A DNA stretch of 64,000 nt from Cohaesibacter sp. (GTDB lineage Bacteria > Pseudomonadota > Alphaproteobacteria > Rhizobiales > Cohaesibacteraceae): NCBI GenBank assembly GCA_025800145.1, contig JAOXSH010000005.1, positions 1 to 64,000 on the forward strand, written 5' to 3'. The position numbers were made by a program, and so were the translations under genes. Below are positions 1-8,795 of this stretch, in pieces. The stretch's first letter is position 1. Each line of letters opens with the position of its first letter. The notes beneath the pieces were generated by a model. The model was not told the DNA's origin. It saw nothing but the letters and a program-made list of their open reading frames with translations, and searched no databases.

Positions 1-1
1 A

Positions 2-127
2 TGGGGCATTGAAGGCTTCTTTGCCAAGCTCAAACAATGGCGAAGAATTGCCACCAGATATGACAAGCTTGCCGCAAACTTCCTCGGCTTCGTAAAACTG
101 GCAGCAATCATGTTGTGGCTCAAATAA
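2..127 (+). mobile_element. C-terminal end of an IS5-like DDE transposase, cut by the window edge
   Basis: An open frame enters from the left edge and ends at TAA 125-127. Its 41 residues include EGFFAKLKQWRRIATRYDKL and end in KLAAIMLWLK, the usual C-terminal tail of IS5/IS4-group transposases found in alphaproteobacteria. Only the tail is visible, so it cannot be said whether the element is intact. I could not fix its terminal inverted repeat in the following 160 bases. Confidence 0.75.
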
Positions 128-242
128 TTAAATTGTCACTACAGCCTAAAACTTTTTTACCAAAACGGTCGTTTTTGTCACGTTCTTTCTCAACCCCAGA
201 TATCAACGGTTTACCGCTTCTAAAAACCTGTGATAAAACTAT

Positions 243-259
243 TTATGCCGTTGGTATTA
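243..259 (-). repeat. Intergenic repeat D, copy 1 (TACCAACGGCATAA core)
   Basis: This short motif recurs at 21753-21769, 23793-23823, 25018-25030, 33493-33524 and 62414-62432, in both orientations and always between genes or just after a gene end. Here it sits between the transposase remnant and the end of the LysR gene. The rest of 128-287 shows nothing else I can name. Confidence 0.6.
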
Positions 260-287
260 GCCCAAAATCAAGGCAAGTGGCCCTCCT

Positions 288-1190
288 TCAAAGCGACATT
301 TTTGCCATATCCTTGATCATATCTTCCAAAAAGCGCGCAGCGGCCACCGGCAAAGTCCGGCCACGCAAATGACCGGCAAACAAAAAGCCGCCCTCCACAT
401 CCCGACTATCCAGCTCAATTGCGGTCAAGCCTTGCGTTTCCAAAAAGGGGCGCAAATTGACACCAATGGTGAAAGAAAGATTTTCGCTATTCTCGACCAG
501 AGATTGCAGCAAATCAAGGCTGTTGGATTCCACCACCGGATTGAGGCTAAGGCCGGTTTTGGCCACAGCATTGTCAAGCACCTGCCTGATGCCCTCGGGC
601 CGCGATGGCAGGATACAGGGATAATCCAGCACCTCATATAGCCGCACCGAACGCCGCCCGGCCAGCGGGTGATTGATCGAGGCAATGGCATAAATGGGCT
701 GGCGAGATGACATCACGGTTTGAAAGTCTGTCAGTTTGACCGGTTCAAACACAAGCGCAATATCTGCGCTGTTATCAATCAGGGCCGCCTCGGCCTCGCC
801 CCGCTCATATAACTGAATGGAAAAGGTCACGCCTGGAAACTGATCCCGATAGGCGCGAATATGAGCTGGCAAAAAATAACGCACCACTTCGCGCGTACAG
901 GCAATATTGATATGACCGCGCCGCATCCCGGTTAAATCGGCAATGCGCGAGCGCACCCGCTCCATATCGGCCAATTGGGCGCGCACATGCTGCAAGAAAA
1001 TTTCTCCGGCCAGATTGAGCCGCACCCCCGTTGCATGGCGCTCGAAAATTTCCACCCCCAATTCTTCCTCAATGGCCAGAATGCGGCGATTGAGAGCGGA
1101 CGGGGTGATAGCCAATTCTTCCGCAGCCGCCCGAATGGAGCCAACCCGGGCCACCTTATCCAGATAATGCAGCAGCAATTGATGTCTCAT
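288..1190 (-). CDS. LysR-family transcriptional regulator, divergent from nitrate genes
   Basis: A 300-residue LysR-type regulator. The N-terminal winged helix-turn-helix includes SIRAAAEELAITPSALNRRI (about residues 18-37), and a periplasmic-binding-fold effector domain covers about residues 90-295. The start is the ATG at 1190, preceded by a strong AAAGGAG. It is transcribed away from the nitrate/nitrite operon and shares with it the 204-base spacer that holds two perfect inverted repeats. By analogy with divergent LysR pairs it probably regulates that operon and itself. Its effector is unknown. It could equally respond to a general nitrogen or sulfur signal. Confidence 0.85.
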   Translation of the reverse strand: MRHQLLLHYLDKVARVGSIRAAAEELAITPSALNRRILAIEEELGVEIFERHATGVRLNLAGEIFLQHVRAQLADMERVRSRIADLTGMRRGHINIACTREVVRYFLPAHIRAYRDQFPGVTFSIQLYERGEAEAALIDNSADIALVFEPVKLTDFQTVMSSRQPIYAIASINHPLAGRRSVRLYEVLDYPCILPSRPEGIRQVLDNAVAKTGLSLNPVVESNSLDLLQSLVENSENLSFTIGVNLRPFLETQGLTAIELDSRDVEGGFLFAGHLRGRTLPVAAARFLEDMIKDMAKMSL

Positions 1191-1228
1191 TTATGCTCCT
1201 TTGGATTTAGGCAGGGCGAGGCTGCGTG

Positions 1229-1250
1229 CTTGAAAGCACAGACTTTCAAG
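1229..1250. promoter_or_regulatory. Perfect 8-bp inverted repeat, candidate operator
   Basis: CTTGAAAG at 1229-1236 is repeated inverted as CTTTCAAG at 1243-1250, with a 6-base spacer. It lies between the divergent LysR gene and nrtA, about 40 bases from the LysR start. It is a candidate LysR or nitrogen-regulator site; no protein can be assigned from sequence alone. Confidence 0.5.
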
Positions 1251-1263
1251 ACCTTGGCACCCT

Positions 1264-1280
1264 GTTGCATTTTTTGCAAC
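1264..1280. promoter_or_regulatory. LysR-type T-N11-A dyad GTTGCA-N5-TGCAAC
   Basis: GTTGCA (1264-1269) and TGCAAC (1275-1280) flank five T residues. They contain TTGCA-N5-TGCAA, which fits the T-N11-A architecture of LysR-family operators. It is 115 bases upstream of the nrtA start and 74 bases from the LysR start, the expected place for control of both. Confidence 0.55.
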
Positions 1281-1394
1281 GGATTATTGAATTTTTAGCA
1301 GAAGACAGCAACGGTTCAGCTTTTTATGGTCTTCTTGCACCGCACAATGCGATCCATTTCAACAGCAGAACAGACCAAATAAGGACTTAATATC

Positions 1395-2831
1395 ATGGCG
1401 GGGACAGGCAAGACAGCACGCGCATTTGATGCATCCAAAAGACCAGACAACATGCTCATACAGACAGGCAGGCTTACAACTTTTGGCCTGATCGGATGGA
1501 TGGCAACCGCGCTGATGAGCACAACCGCTCATGCCGAACTGCTGGATGTAGAAAAAGACGAATTGAAATTTGGCTTCATCAAACTGACCGACATGGCCCC
1601 ATTGGCCATTGCCTATGAAAAAGGCTTTTTTGAAGAGGAAGGCCTGTTTGTCACTCTGGAGCCGCAAGCCAATTGGAAGGTTTTGCTGGATCGGGTGATT
1701 ACGGGAGAATTGGACGGGGCGCATATGCTTGCAGGCCAGCCTTTGGCCGCCACCATTGGCTTTGGAACAAAAGCACATATCGTCACGCCTTTCTCCATGG
1801 ATCTGAACGGCAATGGCATCACCGTATCCAACGAAATCTGGGCGATGATGAAACCCCATGTCCCCATGAAAGATGGCAAACCGGTCCATCCCATCAAGGC
1901 CGATGCCCTAAAGCCCGTGATTGACACATTCAAGGATCAGGGCAAGCCCTTCAATATGGGCATGGTCTTTCCGGTTTCCACCCATAATTATGAATTGCGC
2001 TATTGGCTGGCCTCTGGCGGCATTCATCCTGGTTTTTATTCCAAAAAGGACGTATCGGGCCAAATTCAGGCCGACGCCCTTTTGAGCGTCACCCCACCAC
2101 CGCAAATGCCCGCCACCATGGAAGCTGGCACCATTTATGGCTATTGCGTGGGCGAGCCATGGAATCAGCAAGCGGTCTTTAAAGGCATTGGGGTGCCGGT
2201 CATTACCGATTATGAAATCTGGAAGAACAACCCCGAAAAGGTCTTTGGCCTGACCAAAGACTTCACGCAAAAATACCCCAACACCACCCTTGCTCTCACT
2301 AAGGCGCTGATCCGCGCGGCCAAATGGCTGGACGAAAATGACAATGCCAACCGTCCCGAGGCGGTCGAAATTCTCGCCCGCCCGGAATATGTGGGGGCCG
2401 ATGCCGAGGTGATTGCCAATTCCATGACCGGCACCTTTGAATATGAAAAAGGCGACAAGCGAGACGTCCCTGATTTCAATGTCTTTTATCGTTATTACGC
2501 CACCTATCCCTATTATTCTGACGCTGTTTGGTATCTCACCCAAATGCGGCGCTGGGGCCAGATTGACGAGCATAAAGACGATAGCTGGTATGCCGATGTG
2601 GCAAAATCCGTCTATTTGCCAGATATTTACCTCAAAGCTGCCAAAATACTGGTGGAAGAGGGCCATGTCGCAAAAGAGGATTTCCCTTGGAACACAGATG
2701 GTTATCGCGCGCCCACCTCTGCCTTCATTGATGCCATTGCTTATGACGGCAAACAGCCCAATGCCTATATCGACTCGCTCAAGATCGGCCTGAAAACCGG
2801 CCAAATCATTGCCGACGGCATAGTCAAGTAA
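1395..2831 (+). CDS. nrtA: NrtA/CmpA-type nitrate/nitrite ABC transporter substrate-binding protein
   Basis: A 478-residue periplasmic binding protein of the NrtA/CmpA family. A Sec-type signal (hydrophobic [12 protein letters not shown], ending in AHA around residue 49) precedes the mature domain, which begins [20 protein letters not shown]. It contains [18 protein letters not shown] and a C-terminal tryptophan-rich region, as in nitrate-binding members. AAGGA at 1381 supports the ATG at 1395; an internal ATG at 1452 would leave a shorter signal but has no ribosome site. It is the first gene of the operon and is followed by permease, ATPase, nitrite reductase and nitrate reductase. The context makes nitrate or nitrite the likely ligand rather than bicarbonate or taurine. 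Confidence 0.9.
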   Translation: MAGTGKTARAFDASKRPDNMLIQTGRLTTFGLIGWMATALMSTTAHAELLDVEKDELKFGFIKLTDMAPLAIAYEKGFFEEEGLFVTLEPQANWKVLLDRVITGELDGAHMLAGQPLAATIGFGTKAHIVTPFSMDLNGNGITVSNEIWAMMKPHVPMKDGKPVHPIKADALKPVIDTFKDQGKPFNMGMVFPVSTHNYELRYWLASGGIHPGFYSKKDVSGQIQADALLSVTPPPQMPATMEAGTIYGYCVGEPWNQQAVFKGIGVPVITDYEIWKNNPEKVFGLTKDFTQKYPNTTLALTKALIRAAKWLDENDNANRPEAVEILARPEYVGADAEVIANSMTGTFEYEKGDKRDVPDFNVFYRYYATYPYYSDAVWYLTQMRRWGQIDEHKDDSWYADVAKSVYLPDIYLKAAKILVEEGHVAKEDFPWNTDGYRAPTSAFIDAIAYDGKQPNAYIDSLKIGLKTGQIIADGIVK

Positions 2832-2839
2832 TCGAACAG

Positions 2840-2909
2840 GTTCACATCTCCACTCTGTGAACACAAAGAGATGATGAGGACTATTCTCCTCCCAAGTCCT
2901 CATCATCTC
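2840..2909 (+). terminator. Two strong hairpins between nrtA and nrtB (attenuator or mRNA stabiliser)
   Basis: GTTCAC/GTGAAC pair at 2840-2845 and 2857-2862. A perfect 15-bp inverted repeat follows, 2868-2882 against 2895-2909, with a 12-base loop. There is no clear T tract, so rather than full termination this probably protects the nrtA message or lowers downstream expression, as is common after binding-protein genes. Confidence 0.55.
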
Positions 2910-2917
2910 ATCACTTA

Positions 2918-3050
2918 ATGCCCGATTTAAAAGTCTCCGAGTGAGCCTTTTAGGCTGCATATCAAGCCATCTTCCCTTTTCATACCGCCCATGAGGGGTG
3001 GTCTGAAAGGGGAGAGGGCTGGCTCAGGATTTTTAAATCAGGCTCTTAGA
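2918..3050. repeat. Composite intergenic palindromic repeat (families B and C)
   Basis: The family B hairpin comes first: AAAAGTCTC at 2929 facing GAGCCTTTT at 2943, followed by TTAGGCTGCATATC. Family C follows (AGGGCTGGCTCAGGAT at 3015-3030), inverted relative to the copy at 19940-20032. Relatives of B are at 11536, 33424 and 55803. An ATG inside the repeat at 2991 could extend nrtB upstream but is unlikely to be used. Confidence 0.6.
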
Positions 3051-3068
3051 GATCAAGGACTGCTCATC

Positions 3069-4148
3069 ATGACCGATATCACCTCAAATGATGCCCCCGC
3101 CTCTGGCGGTATGGCCAGACTGCGCTTTTACCATGCGGTGATCAAGGCCAGCGGCTGGCTATCTGCCCTTGGCTTTGCCTGGCTGGTGCCCTTGCTCAAA
3201 ATCGCCGCTGGGGAGGATGCAAAAGAGCAGCTTGCCGAACTGAAGCAAAGTCTGCTTTTGCCGCTTATCGGCATTCTGTCCTTTTTGGCAATCTGGGCCG
3301 TCCTCGCCCCGCAGGTGCAAACCTCGCTTGGGGCGATCCCCGGTCCGCTACAGGTTTGGGAGCAAAGCGTAAATTTGTGGGATGATCATGTCACAACGCG
3401 CGAAAAAGAAGCCGCTTTTTATGCTCGCCAGGACGCGCGCAATGCCAAACTGATTGCCGCAGGCAAAGAGGATAAGGTCAAGCATCGCAGCTATACCGGC
3501 AAACCAAGCTATTTTGACCAGATCCTGACCTCGCTTGCCACTGTCGGGCTTGGTTTCATCATTGCAACCGTCATTGCTGTACCTCTTGGCATTGCTTCGG
3601 GCCTGTCCAAATCGGTCAATTCCGCCATCAGTCCCCTTATACAGATTTTCAAGCCGGTCTCGCCCCTTGCATGGCTGCCCATCGTCACCATGATTGTCTC
3701 GGCACTTTACATCGATGCCAGTGATTTGCTACCCAAATCTCTGGTGGTCTCAGCCGTGACCGTCACCCTTTGCTCACTATGGCCCACCCTGATCAACACT
3801 GCGCTTGGCGTTGCCTCCATCGACAAGGATTTGGTCAATGTCTCCAAAGTGCTGCGCCTGCCAACCGCCAAAGTCATCACCAAGCTGGTGCTGCCCTCAT
3901 CCCTACCGCTGATTTTCACCGGCCTGCGCTTGTCGCTGGGTGTGGGCTGGATGGTGCTGATTGCTGCCGAAATGCTGGCGCAAAATCCCGGCCTTGGCAA
4001 ATTTGTCTGGGACGAATTTCAAAATGGCTCCTCCCAGTCTTTGGCCAAAATCATTGTTGCCGTGCTCACTATTGGCCTGATCGGCTTCATGCTTGATCGT
4101 CTGATGTATGCTTTGCAGCAGGCTTTCACCTTCTCATCCAATCGCTAG
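3069..4148 (+). CDS. nrtB: NrtB-like ABC transporter permease
   Basis: A 359-residue inner-membrane permease of the BPD_transp_1 (NrtB/SsuC/TauC) type. The C-terminal half holds the permease domain, with the EAA-type coupling loop around VSKVLRLPTAKVITKLVLPS. The N-terminal half has an extra membrane segment (LLLPLIGILSFLAIWAVLA) and a polar stretch of about 60 residues absent from shorter NrtB proteins. I chose the ATG at 3069 because AAGGA lies about ten bases upstream and the longer frame would start in a repeat. The ATPase gene follows after 15 bases. It forms the pore of the nitrate/nitrite importer. Confidence 0.88.
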   Translation: MTDITSNDAPASGGMARLRFYHAVIKASGWLSALGFAWLVPLLKIAAGEDAKEQLAELKQSLLLPLIGILSFLAIWAVLAPQVQTSLGAIPGPLQVWEQSVNLWDDHVTTREKEAAFYARQDARNAKLIAAGKEDKVKHRSYTGKPSYFDQILTSLATVGLGFIIATVIAVPLGIASGLSKSVNSAISPLIQIFKPVSPLAWLPIVTMIVSALYIDASDLLPKSLVVSAVTVTLCSLWPTLINTALGVASIDKDLVNVSKVLRLPTAKVITKLVLPSSLPLIFTGLRLSLGVGWMVLIAAEMLAQNPGLGKFVWDEFQNGSSQSLAKIIVAVLTIGLIGFMLDRLMYALQQAFTFSSNR

Positions 4149-4163
4149 GCTCAGGAGCAAATT

Positions 4164-5918
4164 ATGGCTATTCTTGAATGTTCCGGTCTCTCTATCGGCT
4201 TTGGCGAAGGCGATCATCGCAATGAAGTGCTGGATGATATCTTTCTGTCCGTGGAAGAAGGAGAATTTGTCGCCATTCTTGGCTTTTCCGGCTCTGGCAA
4301 AACCACTTTGATTTCCGCTATGGCAGGCTTGGTAGAACCCGATAAAGGCGGGGTCATTTATCGCGGCAAACAGATTGATGGCCCCGGCCCGGAGCGCGGA
4401 CTGGTCTTTCAATCCTATTCCCTGATGCCATGGCTCTCGGTCTTTGGCAATGTGATGCTGGCCGTTGACAGCGTCTTTGCGGACAAGCCAAAATCCGAGC
4501 GCATAGAGCTGGCCAATCATTATATCGATATGGTGGGCCTGACCCATGCCAAAGAGCGCAAACCGGCAGAATTATCGGGTGGAATGCGTCAGCGGGTCTC
4601 CGTCGCCCGCGCCCTTGCCATGCGGCCAGAAATTCTGTTGCTCGATGAGCCACTCTCGGCGCTGGATGCCCTGACACGGGCCAAATTGCAGGATGAATTT
4701 GCCGAAATCTCTCAAAAGGAAAAGAAAACCATCATCCTGATCACAAATGACGTGGATGAGGCCATTTTGCTGGCCGATCGGGTGATCCCCCTCACCCCCG
4801 GCCCCAAGGCCAAATTAGGACCAGAATTTAAAATCAACCTGCCCCATCCGCGCGATCGCGGGGCGGTGAATAGCGATGCCGATTTCATCCATTTGCGGGC
4901 GTCCATCACCGATTATCTGATGCAAGTGGGTCTTGAGCGTGGCATGGAAAGTGACGAGTTGGCGAGCCTGCCCAATGTTATCTCGCTGGAACAGGCCCGC
5001 CAAAAAGACAGCGACCCCACAAAAAACGAGGCAAACGGTGAGAGCCTGCGCGAGCGTTATGTGGATTTCTCGCGCGTCACCAAAGTCTATCCAACCCCCA
5101 AAGGGCCGCTAACTGTGGTGGAAGATTTTGATTTAAAGATCAAGGAAGGGGAGTTTATCACCCTGATTGGACATTCAGGTTGTGGCAAATCCACGGTTCT
5201 GTCCATGGCCTCTGGCCTTAACAGCATCACCAGCGGCGGTATCATTTTAGCGGGCAAGGAAATTATTGAGGCAGGCCCGGACAAGGCGGTGGTCTTTCAA
5301 TCGCCCTCTCTCATGCCATGGCTAAGCGCCTATGAAAATGTCATGTTGGGGGTCGAGCAGGTCTTTCCCACTCTGTTGAGCGCAGAGCGCCGCGATATTG
5401 TTGACTATTATCTCTCTATCGTTGGTCTTGGCGATGCCATGCATCAAACGGCCAACGACATGTCCAACGGCATGCGCCAGCGGGTGGGCATTGCTCGCGC
5501 TTTTGCCCTCTCGCCCAAATTACTGCTTCTGGACGAGCCTTTCGGGATGCTGGACAGCCTGACACGCTGGGAATTGCAAGATGTGTTGATGGATGTCTGG
5601 CGACAAACCAAAGTTTCAGCCATTTGCGTCACCCATGATGTAGATGAAGCCATTTTGCTGGCCGATCGCGTGGTGATGATGTCCAACGGCCCACGGGCAA
5701 AAATTGGTAATATTATGGAGGTGGATCTGCCCCATCCACGCAGCCGCAAAGATTTGCTGGCCCATGCCGATTATTACGCCTATCGCGAAGAATTGCTGGA
5801 TTTTCTGGAAGCCTATGAAGGCGGGGCCAATCCCGATCAAGAGCAGCTTCTCTCCATTCAGAAAAAACGGGCGGCTCGTATGGAGCGCCAGTCAAAAGCC
5901 GGAAACCCGGCGGCATAA
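4164..5918 (+). CDS. Tandem ATPase subunit of nitrate ABC importer (NrtC/NrtD-like fusion)
   Basis: 584 residues holding two complete nucleotide-binding domains. NBD1 has Walker A GFSGSGKT (40-47), signature LSGGM (137-141) and LLLDEP (158-163), but ITNDVDEA with Asn195 where the switch His belongs. NBD2 has GHSGCGKS (336-343), an altered signature MSNGM (433-437), an intact LLLDEP, and THD with His491. In a head-to-tail dimer the NBD1 Walker/switch site faces the NBD2 signature. Both departures therefore fall in one composite ATP site, leaving the other canonical. Cyanobacterial NrtC and NrtD are separate ATPases; here they appear fused. It supplies energy to NrtB. A 91-base leader follows before nirB. 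Confidence 0.88.
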   Translation: MAILECSGLSIGFGEGDHRNEVLDDIFLSVEEGEFVAILGFSGSGKTTLISAMAGLVEPDKGGVIYRGKQIDGPGPERGLVFQSYSLMPWLSVFGNVMLAVDSVFADKPKSERIELANHYIDMVGLTHAKERKPAELSGGMRQRVSVARALAMRPEILLLDEPLSALDALTRAKLQDEFAEISQKEKKTIILITNDVDEAILLADRVIPLTPGPKAKLGPEFKINLPHPRDRGAVNSDADFIHLRASITDYLMQVGLERGMESDELASLPNVISLEQARQKDSDPTKNEANGESLRERYVDFSRVTKVYPTPKGPLTVVEDFDLKIKEGEFITLIGHSGCGKSTVLSMASGLNSITSGGIILAGKEIIEAGPDKAVVFQSPSLMPWLSAYENVMLGVEQVFPTLLSAERRDIVDYYLSIVGLGDAMHQTANDMSNGMRQRVGIARAFALSPKLLLLDEPFGMLDSLTRWELQDVLMDVWRQTKVSAICVTHDVDEAILLADRVVMMSNGPRAKIGNIMEVDLPHPRSRKDLLAHADYYAYREELLDFLEAYEGGANPDQEQLLSIQKKRAARMERQSKAGNPAA

Positions 5919-5923
5919 CAGTT

Positions 5924-5994
5924 GCGCCAATTGAGACGGACCCCATATTCAATTGGCCCGTGTTCAATTGGTCTGCGCTCTTTCTTGCAAAGAG
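5924..5994 (+). promoter_or_regulatory. Structured leader before nirB
   Basis: CCAATTGA (5927-5934) can pair with TCAATTGG at 5949-5956 or with a second copy at 5964-5971, so two alternative stems are possible. A further stem, CTCTTT (5978-5983) with AAAGAG (5989-5994), ends directly against the ribosome site AGGAGG (5995-6000). The arrangement suggests control of nirB translation or antitermination. I could not match it to the known NasR/NasT two-hairpin leader. Confidence 0.4.
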
Positions 5995-6009
5995 AGGAGG
6001 ACACATATC

Positions 6010-8457
6010 ATGAAAAAGAAACTTGTCATTGTTGGCAATGGCATGGCACCGGGCAGGATGCTCGAATATCTGTTCGAAAAAGACCCCGATGTCTATGACA
6101 TTACCATCTTCAATGCAGAACCACGGGTGAATTATAATCGCCTGATGCTCTCTCCGGTTCTATCGGGTGAAAAAAGCTATGAGGATATCATCACCCATAA
6201 TGATGACTGGTATACGGACCATGGCATCACCTTGCATAAAGGGGCCAGAATTGCCGAGATTGATCGCAACGCGCGCGCTGTTCTGTCCGATACGGGCATA
6301 AAAGCCCCTTATGACAAATTGGTCATTGCCACTGGCTCCAATCCTTTCATCATTCCTATGCCCGGCCATGATCTGGACGGCGTTCTGGTCTATCGCGATC
6401 TGGATGATGTGGAGCATATGCTGGCCGCCGCCAAACAAGGCGGCTCGGCGGTGGTGATTGGCGGCGGGTTGCTGGGGCTGGAAGCCGCCGCTGGCCTCAA
6501 AGAGCAGGGCATGGATGTCACCGTGCTGCATTTGATGCCCACCTTGATGGAACGCCAGATGGATGAGGCATCCGGCCATTTGCTCAAAGAAGCGATGATG
6601 GAGCGGGGCATAGATATTCTGACCAACGCCAATTCCAAGACCATTTTGGAGCGGGACGGCAAGGTTTGCGGCGTTGAGCTGGACAATGGCACCATCATTG
6701 AGGCCTCTATTGTGGTGATGGCTGTTGGCATTCGCCCCTCCATTGCACTGGCCAAAGAGGCGGGCCTTGCGTGTAATCGCGGCATAATCGTCAATGACCA
6801 GATGCTCACCTCGGATCCTGATATTTATGCCCTTGGCGAATGTGTGGAACATAAAGAGCAATGTTATGGCCTTGTGGCGCCGCTTTATGAAATGGCGGCG
6901 GTGTTGGCCAATGATTTGCTGGGGCAGCAGGCCGCCTATCAAGGCTCTGTCACCGCCACCAAGCTTAAAGTCACCGGCATTGACCTTTATTCTGCTGGCG
7001 ATTTTGCCCAAGGCCCGGACAGAGAGGAAATCGTCCTGCGCGATGCCACTGCCGGAGTTTATAAACGGCTGGTCCTTAAAGACAATCGCATCATTGGGGC
7101 GGTCTTATATGGCGAGACAGCGGATGGGCCATGGTTTTTTGACCAGTTGAAAAAAGGCACCGATATCTCGCAGATGCGCGAGACGCTGATCTTTGGTCAG
7201 GCCTATCAGGGAGGTGCCCCCCTGGACCCTATGGAGGCCGTTGCAGCCTTGCCAGATGATGCGGAAATCTGCGGCTGTAACGGCATTTGTAAATCAACCA
7301 TCACCACATCCATCACAGAATTGGGCCTGAGCTCTCTTGAAGAAGTCCGCGCCCATACCAAAGCGTCCGCATCCTGTGGCACTTGCTCCAATCTGGTTGA
7401 AAATCTGTTGGAGCTGACATTGGGCGATGGCTATAATCCCAATGCAACCTTGCCTATTTGCCCCTGCTCTGATCATGACCATGCCACCATTCGCAAGGAA
7501 ATCCGACGCCAAGGCTTAAAATCCATTCCCGCTGTGCTGCAAGCGCTGGAGTGGAAAAGCTCGACCGGCTGCGCCAAATGCCGGCCAGCGCTTAATTATT
7601 ATCTGGTTGCTGACTGGCCCGGTGACTATGAAGATGATTACCAATCGCGCTTCATCAATGAGCGCGTCCATGCCAATATCCAAAAAGATGGCACCTATTC
7701 CGTTGTGCCGCGCATGTGGGGAGGCGTTACCAATGCCGCCGAATTGCGGGCCATTGCCGATGTGGTGGATAAATTTGATATTCCAACGGTGAAAGTCACC
7801 GGCGGACAACGCATTGATCTGCTTGGCATTGAAAAGCAGGATCTGCCTGCGGTCTGGGAAGATCTGGGTAAGGTCGGCTTTGTCTCCGGTCAAGCCTATG
7901 CCAAGGGCTTGCGCACCGTCAAAACCTGCGTTGGCTCTGACTGGTGCCGCTTTGGCACGCAAGATTCCACCGGCCTTGGCATTCGCATCGAGAAATTCTG
8001 CTGGGGATCATGGACACCGGCCAAACTGAAATTGGCGGTCTCTGGTTGTCCGCGCAATTGCGCCGAGGCCACTTGCAAGGATATCGGCATCATTTGCGGG
8101 CAAGGAGGCTATGACATCCAGTTTGCCGGCGCAGCGGGTCTCGATATTCACGGCACGCAAAGTCTGGGCATCGTCAAAAGCCAAGACGCGGTCATGGAGC
8201 ATGTGGTGGCCCTCATTCAGCTTTATCGCGAGGAAGGCCATTATCTGGAGCGCATTTACAAATGGGCGGCCCGTGTCGGGGTCGAGAATATCCGCCAGCG
8301 AATCATGGACGACGCGGATTTGCGCCAGCAGCTCTATGAGCGCTTTGTCTATTCCCAGCGCTTTGCGCAAGTTGATCCATGGTCCGAACGGGTTTCGGGC
8401 AAGGACAAGCATGAATTTAACCCCATGGCCGTGCTCAAGCTGGAGGCAGCAGAATGA
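6010..8457 (+). CDS. nirB: Assimilatory nitrite reductase [NAD(P)H] large subunit
   Basis: An 815-residue NirB. FAD/NAD(P)H domains come first (VIVGNGMAPGR at 7-16, second Rossmann motif VVIGGGLLGLEAA around 148-160). A BFD-like [2Fe-2S] region follows (CGCNGIC at 421-427, CGTC at 456-459), then a second Cys cluster (484, 486, 521, 524) and the siroheme/[4Fe-4S] domain with Cys640, Cys646, Cys680 and Cys684 (CVGSDWC, SGCPRNC). It reduces nitrite to ammonium in the cytoplasm. The start at 6010 follows AGGAGG; an upstream ATG at 5953 lies in the structured leader and lacks a ribosome site. The stop overlaps the nirD start (ATGA). Confidence 0.95.
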   Translation: MKKKLVIVGNGMAPGRMLEYLFEKDPDVYDITIFNAEPRVNYNRLMLSPVLSGEKSYEDIITHNDDWYTDHGITLHKGARIAEIDRNARAVLSDTGIKAPYDKLVIATGSNPFIIPMPGHDLDGVLVYRDLDDVEHMLAAAKQGGSAVVIGGGLLGLEAAAGLKEQGMDVTVLHLMPTLMERQMDEASGHLLKEAMMERGIDILTNANSKTILERDGKVCGVELDNGTIIEASIVVMAVGIRPSIALAKEAGLACNRGIIVNDQMLTSDPDIYALGECVEHKEQCYGLVAPLYEMAAVLANDLLGQQAAYQGSVTATKLKVTGIDLYSAGDFAQGPDREEIVLRDATAGVYKRLVLKDNRIIGAVLYGETADGPWFFDQLKKGTDISQMRETLIFGQAYQGGAPLDPMEAVAALPDDAEICGCNGICKSTITTSITELGLSSLEEVRAHTKASASCGTCSNLVENLLELTLGDGYNPNATLPICPCSDHDHATIRKEIRRQGLKSIPAVLQALEWKSSTGCAKCRPALNYYLVADWPGDYEDDYQSRFINERVHANIQKDGTYSVVPRMWGGVTNAAELRAIADVVDKFDIPTVKVTGGQRIDLLGIEKQDLPAVWEDLGKVGFVSGQAYAKGLRTVKTCVGSDWCRFGTQDSTGLGIRIEKFCWGSWTPAKLKLAVSGCPRNCAEATCKDIGIICGQGGYDIQFAGAAGLDIHGTQSLGIVKSQDAVMEHVVALIQLYREEGHYLERIYKWAARVGVENIRQRIMDDADLRQQLYERFVYSQRFAQVDPWSERVSGKDKHEFNPMAVLKLEAAE

Positions 8458-8795
8458 GACAGGATGATCTTTTATGGATTGCCATTGGCAGTTTGTCCGA
8501 CATTCCCCAACGCGGGGCGCGCTGTGTCGAGCATAGTGGCAAGGTGATTGCCATTTTCCGCAGCTTTGAGGATGAAATTTTTGCGCTGGAAGATATTTGC
8601 ACCAATTGCGATGGCCCGATCTCCCAAGGCATTGTCTCGGATCGCTCCGTCTCCTGCCCCATTTGCAATTGGGAGATTGATCTCAAGAACGGTCAGGCAT
8701 TGGGGGCAGATGTGGGGCAGGTCCAGACTTATGCCATTCAGCGCCAAGAACAGGATATCCTGTTGGGTCTTCCTTTGGCGCGTGGGGTGGCCTGA
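8454..8795 (+). CDS. nirD: Nitrite reductase small subunit, Rieske-like with four cysteines
   Basis: A 113-residue NirD-like protein, overlapping nirB by four bases and nasA by one, so the three are translationally coupled. NirD is a Rieske-fold partner of NirB. Canonical Rieske ligands are C-x-H and C-x2-H. Here the first loop reads CTNC (Cys49, Cys52) followed by DGP, and the second reads CPICNW (Cys68, Cys71), so both His positions are lost and two new Cys appear. Some NirD proteins carry no cluster at all. Four cysteines could instead hold an all-Cys [2Fe-2S] or a zinc site. The fold assignment is firm; the cofactor is open. Confidence 0.88.
   Translation: MRQDDLLWIAIGSLSDIPQRGARCVEHSGKVIAIFRSFEDEIFALEDICTNCDGPISQGIVSDRSVSCPICNWEIDLKNGQALGADVGQVQTYAIQRQEQDILLGLPLARGVA

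Noticed and set aside
1300..1394. NasT/NasR-type antiterminator leader before nrtA
   Set aside because: I could not find the two short hairpins with matching loops followed by a terminator; only a weak AAGAC/GTCTT pairing is present.
1908..2960. 350-codon - strand frame opposite nrtA
   Set aside because: Shadow of the binding-protein gene; no ribosome site or recognisable motif.
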